In this document: in pieces, positions 30,256-37,063 of the stretch
Layout of the letters: each line of letters opens with the position of its first letter
Position numbering within the stretch: the first letter of the stretch is position 1
Source: Rhodococcus sp. HM1
Lineage (GTDB): Bacteria; Actinomycetota; Actinomycetes; Mycobacteriales; Mycobacteriaceae
Length of the DNA stretch: 64,000 nucleotides
Reading direction: 5' to 3'
Assembly: GCF_023218075.1 (NCBI RefSeq)
Contig: NZ_JALPTB010000037.1
Coordinates: 1-64,000 of the forward strand
The notes under the pieces: model-generated
The model's database searches: none
What the model saw: only the letters and a program-made list of their open reading frames with translations
What the model was told of the DNA's origin: nothing
Program-made: the position numbers and the translations under genes

Positions 30256-31028
30256 CCGATTTCGAGACCATCCTGCTCGACCGCAAGGGTCGCGTGGGAC
30301 TCATCACGCTCAACCGGCCCAAGGCGCTCAACGCGCTCAACAGCCAGCTGATGCGCGAAGTGGTCGCGGCCGTCGAGGAACTCGACGCCGACCGCGAGAT
30401 CGGCGCGATCGTCATCACCGGCTCGGAGAAGGCGTTCGCCGCCGGCGCCGACATCAAGGAGATGGCGCCGAAGACCTACTCCGAGGCGTACGGCGAGGAC
30501 TTCTTCTCCGACTGGGACAAGATCTCGTCCGCCCGCACCCCGATCATCGCCGCGGTCTCCGGCTACGCGCTGGGCGGCGGCTGTGAGCTGGCGATGCTGT
30601 GCGACTTCATCATTGCGTCGGACACCGCGAAGTTCGGGCAGCCCGAGATCAAGCTGGGCGTCATCCCGGGCATCGGCGGTTCGCAGCGCCTGACCCGCGC
30701 CGTCGGCAAGGCGAAGGCCATGGACATGTGCCTGACCGGACGCAACATGGACGCCGAGGAAGCCGAACGCGCCGGCCTGGTTTCGCGTATCGTGCCGGCC
30801 GCCGAGCTGCTCGACGTCGCGCTCGAGACCGCCACCACCATCGCGTCGATGTCGCTGTCCGCGGCGATCATGGCGAAGGAAGCGGTCAACCGCGCGTTCG
30901 AGACGACCCTCGCCGAGGGCGTGAAGTTCGAACGGCGCCTGTTCCATTCGACGTTCGCCACCGCCGACCAGAAGGAAGGCATGGCCGCGTTCATCGAGAA
31001 GCGCGCGCCGGAATTCAAGCACGCCTGA
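30252..31028 (+). CDS. Enoyl-CoA hydratase (crotonase family)
   Basis: 258 residues, standard length. [17 protein letters not shown] provides the oxyanion hole, [19 protein letters not shown] the first catalytic Glu region, and [20 protein letters not shown] the second Glu. This is a true hydratase pattern, with both Glu residues present. It would hydrate methacrylyl-CoA to 3-hydroxyisobutyryl-CoA and so fills the missing step between the acyl-CoA dehydrogenase and hydrolase of this operon. The start GTG 30252 overlaps the mmsB stop. A clear terminator follows the gene. Confidence 0.92.
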   Translation: MTDFETILLDRKGRVGLITLNRPKALNALNSQLMREVVAAVEELDADREIGAIVITGSEKAFAAGADIKEMAPKTYSEAYGEDFFSDWDKISSARTPIIAAVSGYALGGGCELAMLCDFIIASDTAKFGQPEIKLGVIPGIGGSQRLTRAVGKAKAMDMCLTGRNMDAEEAERAGLVSRIVPAAELLDVALETATTIASMSLSAAIMAKEAVNRAFETTLAEGVKFERRLFHSTFATADQKEGMAAFIEKRAPEFKHA

Positions 31029-31035
31029 GCGTGAT

Positions 31036-31080
31036 ACGACTGCAGGGCCGACCCGGAAGGGGCGGCCCTGCAGTCGTTTT
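31036..31080 (+). terminator. Intrinsic terminator of the valine operon
   Basis: A 15-bp perfect stem (31036-31050, ACGACTGCAGGGCCG, with 31063-31077) around a 12-base loop is followed by TTT. It begins seven bases after the hydratase stop and faces the convergent MarR gene. Confidence 0.85.
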
Positions 31081-31100
31081 CGTGATCGGAGGTGGCGCCG

Positions 31101-31628
31101 TCACCACTTGGTCGGCGCACCCCCGGTGTCGAAGTCCCCGGCGTCGTGCCGCATCCCGGCCAGGATGCGCAGCAGCGGCTCGAGCTGATCGTCGGGAATG
31201 CCGGGTCGCGAGAACACCTCGGTGTTGAGCTTCTCGGTCGCGGCGATCGCCAGCGCGCGACCCTCGTCGGTGAGTTCGACCAGCGTCGCGCGGCGGTCGC
31301 TCGGGTGCGGGGTCCGGCGCACCAGTCCCGCCGATTCGAGCCGGTCCACCGCGTTGGTGACGCTGGTCGGGTGCACCTGCAGCCGCGCGCTGGCCTTGGC
31401 CATCGGCAGGGCGCCCTGGCGCGTGAAGTGCAGCAACGTCAGCAGTTCGTAGCGCGCGAAGGTGAGGCCGAACGGTTTGAGCACCTCTTCGACCCGCGCC
31501 ATGAGGATCTGCTGGGCCCGCATCAGCGACGTCACCACGGCCATGCCGTCCGCGACCTCACCCCAGCCGTGGTCGATCCACTGGCGGTGGGCTTCGGCGA
31601 TGGGGTCGAGCGGTAGCGGTGCAGGCAT
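31101..31628 (-). CDS. MarR-family transcriptional regulator
   Basis: 175 residues with a winged-helix domain at about 50-125: ARYELLTLLHFTRQGALPMAKASARLQVHPTSVTNAVDRLESAGLV, then the wing RRTPHPSDRRATLVELTDEGRAL. N-terminal QWIDHGWGEVADGMAVVTSLMRAQQI forms the dimer helices. Target and ligand are unknown. It is convergent with the valine operon and 193 bases downstream of the sulfotransferase gene. Its upstream gap contains two overlapping inverted repeats that could be its own operator. Confidence 0.85.
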   Translation of the reverse strand: MPAPLPLDPIAEAHRQWIDHGWGEVADGMAVVTSLMRAQQILMARVEEVLKPFGLTFARYELLTLLHFTRQGALPMAKASARLQVHPTSVTNAVDRLESAGLVRRTPHPSDRRATLVELTDEGRALAIAATEKLNTEVFSRPGIPDDQLEPLLRILAGMRHDAGDFDTGGAPTKW

Positions 31629-31670
31629 ACGTCGATCATCCCACGACGGAACGCCTCAGCGGATAGCGGA

Positions 31671-31716
31671 CACCGTCCGAAATCGATTCCGCGGGTGTCG
31701 CGGACGGTGATTTCGG
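31671..31716. promoter_or_regulatory. Interleaved inverted repeats upstream of the MarR gene
   Basis: CACCGTCC (31671-31678) pairs with GGACGGTG (31702-31709), and CCGAAATC (31677-31684) pairs with GATTTCGG (31709-31716). The order is A-B-A'-B', so the two stems interlock and would be alternatives or a pseudoknot. They lie 43-88 bases upstream of the MarR start codon. Confidence 0.35.
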
Positions 31717-31821
31717 GGCAGTGAGGGCTCGAACGGCCGGCACCGGGACCCGAAACGACCGCTGTTCCGACGGTGATCACCAACCATGGGGTGCCACCGC
31801 ATGTTTCGTGCCCGCGGATGG

Positions 31822-32970
31822 TCAGCGGAAGGCGTAGTCGGGAAAGCGTTCGTCGACGTCTTCGACGGTGAGCCCGAACTCCGCGAGGGTGTAGCGATGC
31901 GCGGGTTTGCGGTCGCCCTGGCGGCTTTCGGTGTGCAGGGCCACCATCGCCGCTTCGGCCTCGGCGCTGAGACCGATCTCGAAGCGGTCGTAGAGGGACC
32001 CGATCGTGCCGATCGGGTCCTCGACGAAGTCGCGGTAGGCGACGTCGACGAACCGGGCCCGGTCGTGCCGGGCCCGGACCTCGGTGAACTTCTCGAAACC
32101 GCGCGCCCACAGGTCGAGCTGGCTGCGGCCGATCGTGTCGCCGACGAAGACCTCCGACCACCCCTCCGAGGCCTGCGCGGTGAGGCTGCACACCGACGGG
32201 ATGACGGTGCGCGGGTCGCGATGGGTGACGACGACGAGCGCGTCCGGGTACACGGTGAGCAACTCGTCGAGCGCGAACAGGTGACTCGGGTTCTTCAGCA
32301 CCCAGCGCTTGTCGGCGTCGGGCAGGCCGATGAGCTGCAGGTTGCGGCGGTGCCGTTCGTAGGCGCTCGTCCAGTCCTGGGTGGCGAGCCACCGGGAGTA
32401 GGTGGGCAGGTGCGCGAGGCACTCGTACGACACGGACCGGAAGGACTGACGCAGCAGCTGCCAGCATTCCTCGACCTCACCGGCGGACATGTAGTGCACA
32501 CCCATGAACTCCGGATGCTCGATGTGGTGCTGCGCGAACCCGGCCTCGATCCCGGCGAACACCGGATTGTCCGCCCACGTGTCCCGCGGCGGCCGCGGCT
32601 GGGGCATCTCCGTCAGCCACATCTCGAGCCCCTGATGGGCCGGGTCGGCGGTGAGCAGCCGGTGCAGCGCGGTGGTGCCGGTGCGGGGCAGCCCGGTGAC
32701 GAAGATCGGGCGGGTGATCTCGACGTCGGCGTGCTCGGGATGCTGCTTCCAGGCGGCCTCGGACAGCAGGCGCGCGACGAGGGCGCCGCGCAGGAACACC
32801 CGCGACATCTTGCTGCCGAGCGGCGTCAGTTTCTCGTCGCGGGCGTACGACTCGAGCAGGACGTCGAGGGCCTCGCGGTAGTCGTCGCTGCCGAAGTCGG
32901 TCAGCCCGGTGATCCGGGTTGCGGACTCGTGCAGGGATTCGGCGCTGCCGACCGTGGTGCGTTCGGACAT
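31822..32970 (-). CDS. PAPS-dependent sulfotransferase family protein (Rv3529c-like)
   Basis: 382 residues. The 5'-phosphosulfate loop is ITRPIFVTGLPRTGTTALHR near residue 80-98, and the 3'-phosphate-binding Arg/Ser region is VVVTHRDPRTVIPSVCSL near 240. These are the two PAPS-binding motifs of the family. It is predicted to move sulfate from PAPS to a hydroxyl group. Last gene of a leftward operon with an SDR and a DUF1214 protein, the same trio and order as M. tuberculosis Rv3531c-Rv3530c-Rv3529c in the KstR-controlled steroid region (recalled). ATG 32970 is chosen because the in-frame upstream sequence is the hairpin repeat. PAPS-making genes lie 3 kb to the right. Confidence 0.85.
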   Translation of the reverse strand: MSERTTVGSAESLHESATRITGLTDFGSDDYREALDVLLESYARDEKLTPLGSKMSRVFLRGALVARLLSEAAWKQHPEHADVEITRPIFVTGLPRTGTTALHRLLTADPAHQGLEMWLTEMPQPRPPRDTWADNPVFAGIEAGFAQHHIEHPEFMGVHYMSAGEVEECWQLLRQSFRSVSYECLAHLPTYSRWLATQDWTSAYERHRRNLQLIGLPDADKRWVLKNPSHLFALDELLTVYPDALVVVTHRDPRTVIPSVCSLTAQASEGWSEVFVGDTIGRSQLDLWARGFEKFTEVRARHDRARFVDVAYRDFVEDPIGTIGSLYDRFEIGLSAEAEAAMVALHTESRQGDRKPAHRYTLAEFGLTVEDVDERFPDYAFR

Positions 32971-32984
32971 GGTGGACTCCGTCC

Positions 32985-33028
32985 CCGTGTGCCTTTGTGG
33001 CGGCTCCCGCCGCCACAAAGGCACACGG
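32985..33028. repeat. 20-bp inverted repeat, copy 2 of the dispersed hairpin element
   Basis: A perfect 20-bp stem (32985-33004 with 33009-33028) around TCCC. Its core GTGTGCCTTTGTGGCGG differs from the hairpin at 21761 by a single base, compensated on the other arm. It sits in the 59-base gap between the SDR and sulfotransferase genes, just after the SDR stop, so it could attenuate transcription into the sulfotransferase gene. Confidence 0.75.
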
Positions 33029-33029
33029 C

Positions 33030-33821
33030 TCAATGGTGGAATTCGCCGCAGTTGACGTCGAGGCACTGCCCGGTGATCGCCGATGCCATCGGCGAGGCCA
33101 GGAAGATCACCGCGTCGGCGATCTCCTCGGTGGTGGGCAGGCGACGCAGGTCGCTGGCGGCTGCGGTGTGCTCGTAGATCTGCTCGACGGTGGTGCCGTA
33201 CTTACCGGCCTGGTGCTCGAAGTAGCTCCGGAGAATCGGGCCCCAGATGTAGCCGGGAGCAACAGAATTGACGCGGATTCCCTGGGGGCCGAGTTCGGTC
33301 GCCAGCGACTGCGACATCGACAGCAACGCCGACTTCGCGATCTTGTAACTGCCGTACTGTTCCTGGGAGTGCCGCACCACCATCGAATTGATGTTCACCA
33401 CTGCACCTTTCGCCTCGGCGAGGGCGGGGGTGAACAACTGGGTCAAGCGCAGCGCGCCGAGCACGGACAGTTCCACGCTGTCCCGGATGTGTTGGAAGTC
33501 GGTGCGCGCCAACGGCTTCATCGACGGGACCGAGAAGGCGTTGTTGACCAGCACGTGCACGGCGCCGAATTCCTCGGCGGCCGCGGCGACCAATGCGGCC
33601 GCGGACTCGTCGTCGGTGATGTCGGTGGGCACTCCCAAGGCGCGCCGGCCCAGCGCGGTGACCTCCGCGGCGACCTCGTCGAGCCGCTCGCGGGTGCGGG
33701 CTGCCAGCACGACGTCGGCTCCATGTTCGGCGCACCGGACCGCGAGGGTGTGCCCGAGGCCGGGCCCGACGCCGGAGATCACGACCACCCGGTCGTGCAG
33801 CAACCCCGCCGGCGCGCTCAC
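33030..33821 (-). CDS. Short-chain dehydrogenase/reductase (Rv3530c-like)
   Basis: 263 residues. Cofactor motif VVVISGVGPGLGHTLAVRCA, a variant of TGxxxGxG. LVNNAF at about 90. Catalytic Ser in NINSMVV and the Tyr-Lys pair in SYKIAKSALL. The C-terminal part has ASAITGQCLDVNCGEFHH, where classical SDRs have TGQxxxVDGG. It should oxidise or reduce a hydroxyl/keto pair with NAD(P). GTG 33821 overlaps the stop of the DUF1214 gene (GTGA), so the two are translationally coupled. The hairpin repeat follows directly. A steroid-like alcohol is a reasonable guess from context only. Confidence 0.87.
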   Translation of the reverse strand: MSAPAGLLHDRVVVISGVGPGLGHTLAVRCAEHGADVVLAARTRERLDEVAAEVTALGRRALGVPTDITDDESAAALVAAAAEEFGAVHVLVNNAFSVPSMKPLARTDFQHIRDSVELSVLGALRLTQLFTPALAEAKGAVVNINSMVVRHSQEQYGSYKIAKSALLSMSQSLATELGPQGIRVNSVAPGYIWGPILRSYFEHQAGKYGTTVEQIYEHTAAASDLRRLPTTEEIADAVIFLASPMASAITGQCLDVNCGEFHH

Positions 33822-34984
33822 GCCTGCATCCGATCGGCGATCGCGGTCTGGCGCGCCGCGATCCGCCGGGACCACGCCTCGGGGGTGATGCGGTTGGACT
33901 CGTGGAACGGCAGCGACTCGGCGATCTTGTCGAACGGAACCACCTGCGCCGTCGGACCGTCCGCGGACGTGAGCTCGCGGTCGATGCGCTGCCAGCGGAA
34001 CTGCAGGATGCCGCGGCTGCGGCCGAGCGTCTCGATCCAGTTGGTGATGCCGGGGTTGCGGTTCGAGATCACGATGCGGACCTTGCCGTCCGGATCCACC
34101 TGGGCCTGAGTGTTGTTCAGCGACGTCTGGTGGTGGATGTAGTCCAGCGAGATGTACCAGAGGCTGCCGATCTGGAACCCCAGGTAGGGGGCGTCGGACG
34201 CGGGCACGGTGAGGATCATCGCCTCGTCGTCGGCGAGTTCGTAGTGCCCGACGGACGAGTACTGCGTGTCCAGGCCTCCGGGGGTGCGGCGCGGTGCGGT
34301 CACGGTGTTGACCGGCAGCTTCAGGTAGAACCACTCGGGGAACTGCAGCCACGTCTTCACCCGCGAGACGAGCGCACGTCCGGCGCGCTCGTAGCGTTTG
34401 ACGGCGTCCTCCTGCGTCGGTTCGGCCGCGGGGGTGCCGAGCGTGTCGACCCGGTCGATGCGGACGGTGCCGCGTCGCTGCGACCAGTCGTTGTACACCT
34501 CCCGGATGACGAGCTGCGACGATCCGGGCGCGAGGGTGAAGTAGTTGCGCTCCGGATCGGCGGGGCCGGGGCCGAATCGCACCTCGAACGTGCCGTCGTC
34601 CTCGATGTGGATCGCACGGTCGTCGAAGGCGGTGACGTTGCCGGGCACGTCGGCGTCGGTGTAGTTGCCGGCGAGCACCTGGAAGCTCAGGTCGCAGGTC
34701 GTGCCGCGGCGTCCGGAGACCACGTACTCGGCGTCGTCGCGCACGGCCGCACCCCAGTACAGGGTGTCGGGGTTGTCCAGGCCCATCTTGGTGTAGGGAC
34801 CGGTGCCGGTGATGAGGACCGGGTGGGTGCTGCTGTGGGCCCAGGCGGCGTGCACGCACGCGGCGATTCCCCCGGCGAGGTAGCCGTAGCCCTCGGCGAG
34901 ATCCTGGTCGGTGCGGACGTGCGGCGCGGTGGCGACGAGTTTCTCGGCCTCGGCGATCGCCGCGGTGAGCGGATCGGTGATCAC
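33818..34984 (-). CDS. DUF1214-domain protein (Rv3531c-like)
   Basis: 388 residues from GTG 34984. The C-terminal third (FQIGSLWYISLDYIHHQTSLNN, then VRIVISNRNPGITNWIETLGRSRGILQFRWQ) is typical of DUF1214, whose members are predicted beta-rich and of unknown function. The upstream part has GTTCDLSFQVLAGNYTDADVPG. No signal peptide. AGGGAG lies six bases before GTG 34984. An ATG at 35005 would add seven residues but leaves no ribosome site. First gene of the operon with the SDR and sulfotransferase. Its promoter region shares two blocks with the cysD promoter. Role not known. It may be a non-catalytic partner or an enzyme of steroid metabolism. Confidence 0.8.
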   Translation of the reverse strand: MITDPLTAAIAEAEKLVATAPHVRTDQDLAEGYGYLAGGIAACVHAAWAHSSTHPVLITGTGPYTKMGLDNPDTLYWGAAVRDDAEYVVSGRRGTTCDLSFQVLAGNYTDADVPGNVTAFDDRAIHIEDDGTFEVRFGPGPADPERNYFTLAPGSSQLVIREVYNDWSQRRGTVRIDRVDTLGTPAAEPTQEDAVKRYERAGRALVSRVKTWLQFPEWFYLKLPVNTVTAPRRTPGGLDTQYSSVGHYELADDEAMILTVPASDAPYLGFQIGSLWYISLDYIHHQTSLNNTQAQVDPDGKVRIVISNRNPGITNWIETLGRSRGILQFRWQRIDRELTSADGPTAQVVPFDKIAESLPFHESNRITPEAWSRRIAARQTAIADRMQA

Positions 34985-34998
34985 ATCGATCTCCCTGT

Positions 34999-35015
34999 GG
35001 TCCAAATATGTACCG
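34999..35015 (-). promoter_or_regulatory. 17-bp shared block upstream of the DUF1214 gene
   Basis: Read in the direction of the gene, CGGTACATATTTGGACC ends 14 bases before the GTG at 34984. The identical 17 bases occur upstream of cysD (36089-36105) in the same relation to that gene. The GGTAC...GGACC ends make it an imperfect palindrome, so it may be an operator or a common initial transcribed segment. Confidence 0.65.
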
Positions 35016-35023
35016 CTGCGGTA
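35011..35023. promoter_or_regulatory. 13-bp palindrome, possible IclR operator
   Basis: TACCGCTGCGGTA is a perfect palindrome around a central T, in the divergent region between the DUF1214 gene and the IclR gene. IclR proteins often bind such sites next to their own gene. Assignment is by position only. Confidence 0.4.
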
Positions 35024-35043
35024 AGGTCTGGTTGGACCGACGA

Positions 35044-35057
35044 TAGAACGTGTTACA
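35044..35057. promoter_or_regulatory. KstR-type operator candidate, copy 1
   Basis: TAGAACGTGTTACA fits the consensus TnnAACnnGTTnnA reported for KstR, the TetR repressor of steroid catabolism. It is 12 bases before the IclR start codon and about 60 bases before the DUF1214 start, so it could control both directions. On the strand of the DUF1214 gene it is followed by TCGT, as is the second copy at 36046. Confidence 0.6.
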
Positions 35058-35068
35058 GGAAGTGGTCA

Positions 35069-36007
35069 ATGGTTCGTCTCAGCGATTCCACCGCGCCGAG
35101 CGGGGACGCTGCCGGGTCCGCCCGGCGCTCGCCGCCGACCGAACGGGTCGTGCAGGTCCTCGACCACCTCGTCGCGCACCCCGGCGTCCGGTTCGGCCTC
35201 TCCGAGCTCGCCCGCGAGCTGGGCCTGAGCAAACCCACCTGCCTCGGCATCCTCACCGCGCTCGCCGACGCGGGCTATCTCATGCGCGACCCGGTCGACA
35301 AGACCTACGGGCTCGGCCCCGCCCTGATCGTCGCCGGGCGCGCGGCGCAGCGCGGCTTCGCGGCCGGTCCGGTCGCGCACCGGCATCTCGCCCGGCTCAG
35401 CGCCCGGTTCGACGCCGCCTGCACCGCCTCCGCCGTGGTCGGCGACCGCATCGCGGTGCTCGACGTGGTGGGACCCCGGGGTGCGACGGCGAGCGCGCGG
35501 GTGGGGGAGGTGTACCCGTTCGCGCCGCCCGTCGGCCTGATGTACGTGCTGTGGGACACCGACCGGCGCCTCGAACAATGGCTGCGCCGCGAGCCGACCC
35601 TGCCGGTACGGCTCGACCGCCCGCATCTGCAGCGCGTGGTCGACCGGTGCCGGCGCACGGGATACCTCGTCGAATCGCTCACCCGGGGCGGGCGGCGGCT
35701 GTACGCGCTGATGGCCGGCGTGGTCGCGCACGACCTGGCGCCGGAACTGCGCGAACTGCTCGGGGAGCTGGTGTCCAGTCCGGGCGAGCGCGTCCTGTTC
35801 CCGGAGGAGGCCCCGGCCGGTGAACCGCTCGCGGTGAACCTGATCGCCGCGCCCGCCTACGACCCGGACGGACACCAATCGCTGGTCCTCGCGCTGCACG
35901 TCGAGGCCGAGATCGACGCCGCGGAGATCGCGCGGCGCGGCGCGGCGCTCGTCGAGGCGGCCGACGCGATCACCGCGGAGCTCGGCGGGCGACGTCCGGA
36001 GCGCTGA
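35069..36007 (+). CDS. IclR-family transcriptional regulator
   Basis: 312 residues. The winged helix covers about 25-85: PTERVVQVLDHLVAHPGVRFGLSELARELGLSKPTCLGILTALADAGYL. The effector domain includes FAAGPVAHRHLARLSARFDAACTASAVV. It is longer at the C-terminus than typical IclR proteins and lacks the usual conserved Cys region, so the ligand pocket may differ. The start is ATG 35069, with AGGAAGTGG upstream. It lies between two operons with matching promoter blocks and is the most likely local regulator besides a KstR-like protein. M. tuberculosis has no IclR gene in the corresponding place as far as I recall. Confidence 0.85.
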   Translation: MVRLSDSTAPSGDAAGSARRSPPTERVVQVLDHLVAHPGVRFGLSELARELGLSKPTCLGILTALADAGYLMRDPVDKTYGLGPALIVAGRAAQRGFAAGPVAHRHLARLSARFDAACTASAVVGDRIAVLDVVGPRGATASARVGEVYPFAPPVGLMYVLWDTDRRLEQWLRREPTLPVRLDRPHLQRVVDRCRRTGYLVESLTRGGRRLYALMAGVVAHDLAPELRELLGELVSSPGERVLFPEEAPAGEPLAVNLIAAPAYDPDGHQSLVLALHVEAEIDAAEIARRGAALVEAADAITAELGGRRPER

Positions 36008-36033
36008 CCGCCGCTCCGGGTCTCCCCAAACCG

Positions 36034-36063
36034 TTGACCCCGAATTGAAACTCGTTCTATCGT
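36034..36063 (+). promoter_or_regulatory. cysD: Candidate cysD promoter
   Basis: TTGACC (36034-36039), 18 bases, TATCGT (36058-36063). The KstR-type palindrome (36046-36059) lies in the spacer and touches the -10, an ideal place for repression. A second inverted repeat CTATCG-TTT-CGATAG (36057-36071) overlaps the -10 too. Confidence 0.5.
36046..36059. promoter_or_regulatory. KstR-type operator candidate, copy 2
   Basis: TGAAACTCGTTCTA fits TnnAACnnGTTnnA. Together with the next bases it shares CGTTCTATCGT, an exact 11-mer, with the copy upstream of the DUF1214 gene when both are read toward their target genes. The distance to the shared 17-bp block is 26 bases here and 25 there. Confidence 0.6.
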
Positions 36064-36088
36064 TTCGATAGTCCGACTTCGACCGAAT

Positions 36089-36105
36089 CGGTACATATTT
36101 GGACC
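36089..36105 (+). promoter_or_regulatory. 17-bp shared block upstream of cysD
   Basis: CGGTACATATTTGGACC, identical to the block before the DUF1214 gene and in the same orientation toward its gene. It ends 25 bases before the cysD ATG. It lies downstream of the predicted cysD promoter, so it would be in the 5' leader or act as a downstream operator. Confidence 0.65.
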
Positions 36106-36130
36106 GACATCCCGGGTGGGGAGTACCTCG

Positions 36131-37063
36131 ATGACCACGGCGCAGCCGTTTCGACCACCGTCCTACGAGTTGCCGCCCCTCCGCGCGCTCGAAGCCGAAT
36201 CCGTGCACATCTTCCGGGAGGTCGCGGCGACCTTCGAGCGGCCCGTGCTGCTGTTCTCGGGCGGCAAGGATTCGGCGGTGATGCTCCACCTCGCCGCCAA
36301 GGCGGTCTGGCCCGCGCCGCTGCCCTTCCCGGTCCTGCACATCGACACCGGCCACAACTTCGACGAGGTCGTCGAATTCCGCGACCGGGTCGTCGAGCGA
36401 CTCGGCCTGCGTCTGATCGTCGCGTCCGTCCAGGACGACATCGACGCCGGCCGTGCCGTCGAGGACACCGGTCCGCACGGCGGCCGCAACCGGTTGCAGA
36501 CCGGCACTCTGCTGCGTGCCCTGCGCGAAGGCGGCTTCGACGCGGTCTTCGGGGGCGCCCGCCGCGACGAGGAGAAGGCCCGCGCCAAGGAACGCATCTT
36601 CAGCTTCCGCGACCGGTTCGGCCAGTGGGATCCCAAGGCGCAGCGACCCGAACTGTGGCACCTGTACAACGGGCGGCACCGCAAGGGCGAGCACATCCGC
36701 GTCTTCCCTCTGTCGAACTGGACCGAACTCGACATCTGGTCGTACCTGCGCGACGAGAACATCGACCTGCCGGCGCTGTACTACGCGCACCGCCGGCCCG
36801 TCGTCGAACGCGACGGCATGCTCCTGGCGCACACAAGGTTTCTCGCTCTGCAGCCCGGAGAGCAGCCGCGCGAGGCGCTCGTGCGCTTCCGCACCGTCGG
36901 CGACGCCACCTGCACCGGCTGCGTCGAATCCACCGCAGCCACCGCCGAACAGGTGGTCGCCGAGGTCGCCGCCAGCCGCGTCACCGAACGCGGCGCCACC
37001 CGCGCCGACGACCGGATCTCCGAGGCGGGCATGGAAGACCGCAAGAAGGAGGGGTACTTCTGA
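36131..37063 (+). CDS. cysD: Sulfate adenylyltransferase subunit 2 (ATP sulfurylase)
   Basis: 310 residues, usual length. With the GTPase CysN it makes APS from sulfate and ATP. PP-loop SGGKDSAVMLHLAAKAVWP near residue 42, LHIDTGHNFDEV, FGGARRDEEKARAKERIFSFRD, and WTELDIWSYLRDENI are the conserved CysD blocks. The C-terminal GYF end is also typical. The start ATG 36131 has GGGTGGGGA upstream. A GTG at 36116 is part of that region and is unlikely. The last base of its stop is the first base of the cysNC start (TGATG), so the two are coupled. Confidence 0.95.
   Translation: MTTAQPFRPPSYELPPLRALEAESVHIFREVAATFERPVLLFSGGKDSAVMLHLAAKAVWPAPLPFPVLHIDTGHNFDEVVEFRDRVVERLGLRLIVASVQDDIDAGRAVEDTGPHGGRNRLQTGTLLRALREGGFDAVFGGARRDEEKARAKERIFSFRDRFGQWDPKAQRPELWHLYNGRHRKGEHIRVFPLSNWTELDIWSYLRDENIDLPALYYAHRRPVVERDGMLLAHTRFLALQPGEQPREALVRFRTVGDATCTGCVESTAATAEQVVAEVAASRVTERGATRADDRISEAGMEDRKKEGYF

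Noticed and set aside
36057-36071. CTATCG-TTT-CGATAG before cysD as a riboswitch or terminator.
   Set aside because: The stem is only 6 bp and overlaps the predicted -10 of cysD. It is better read as an operator half than as an RNA element.
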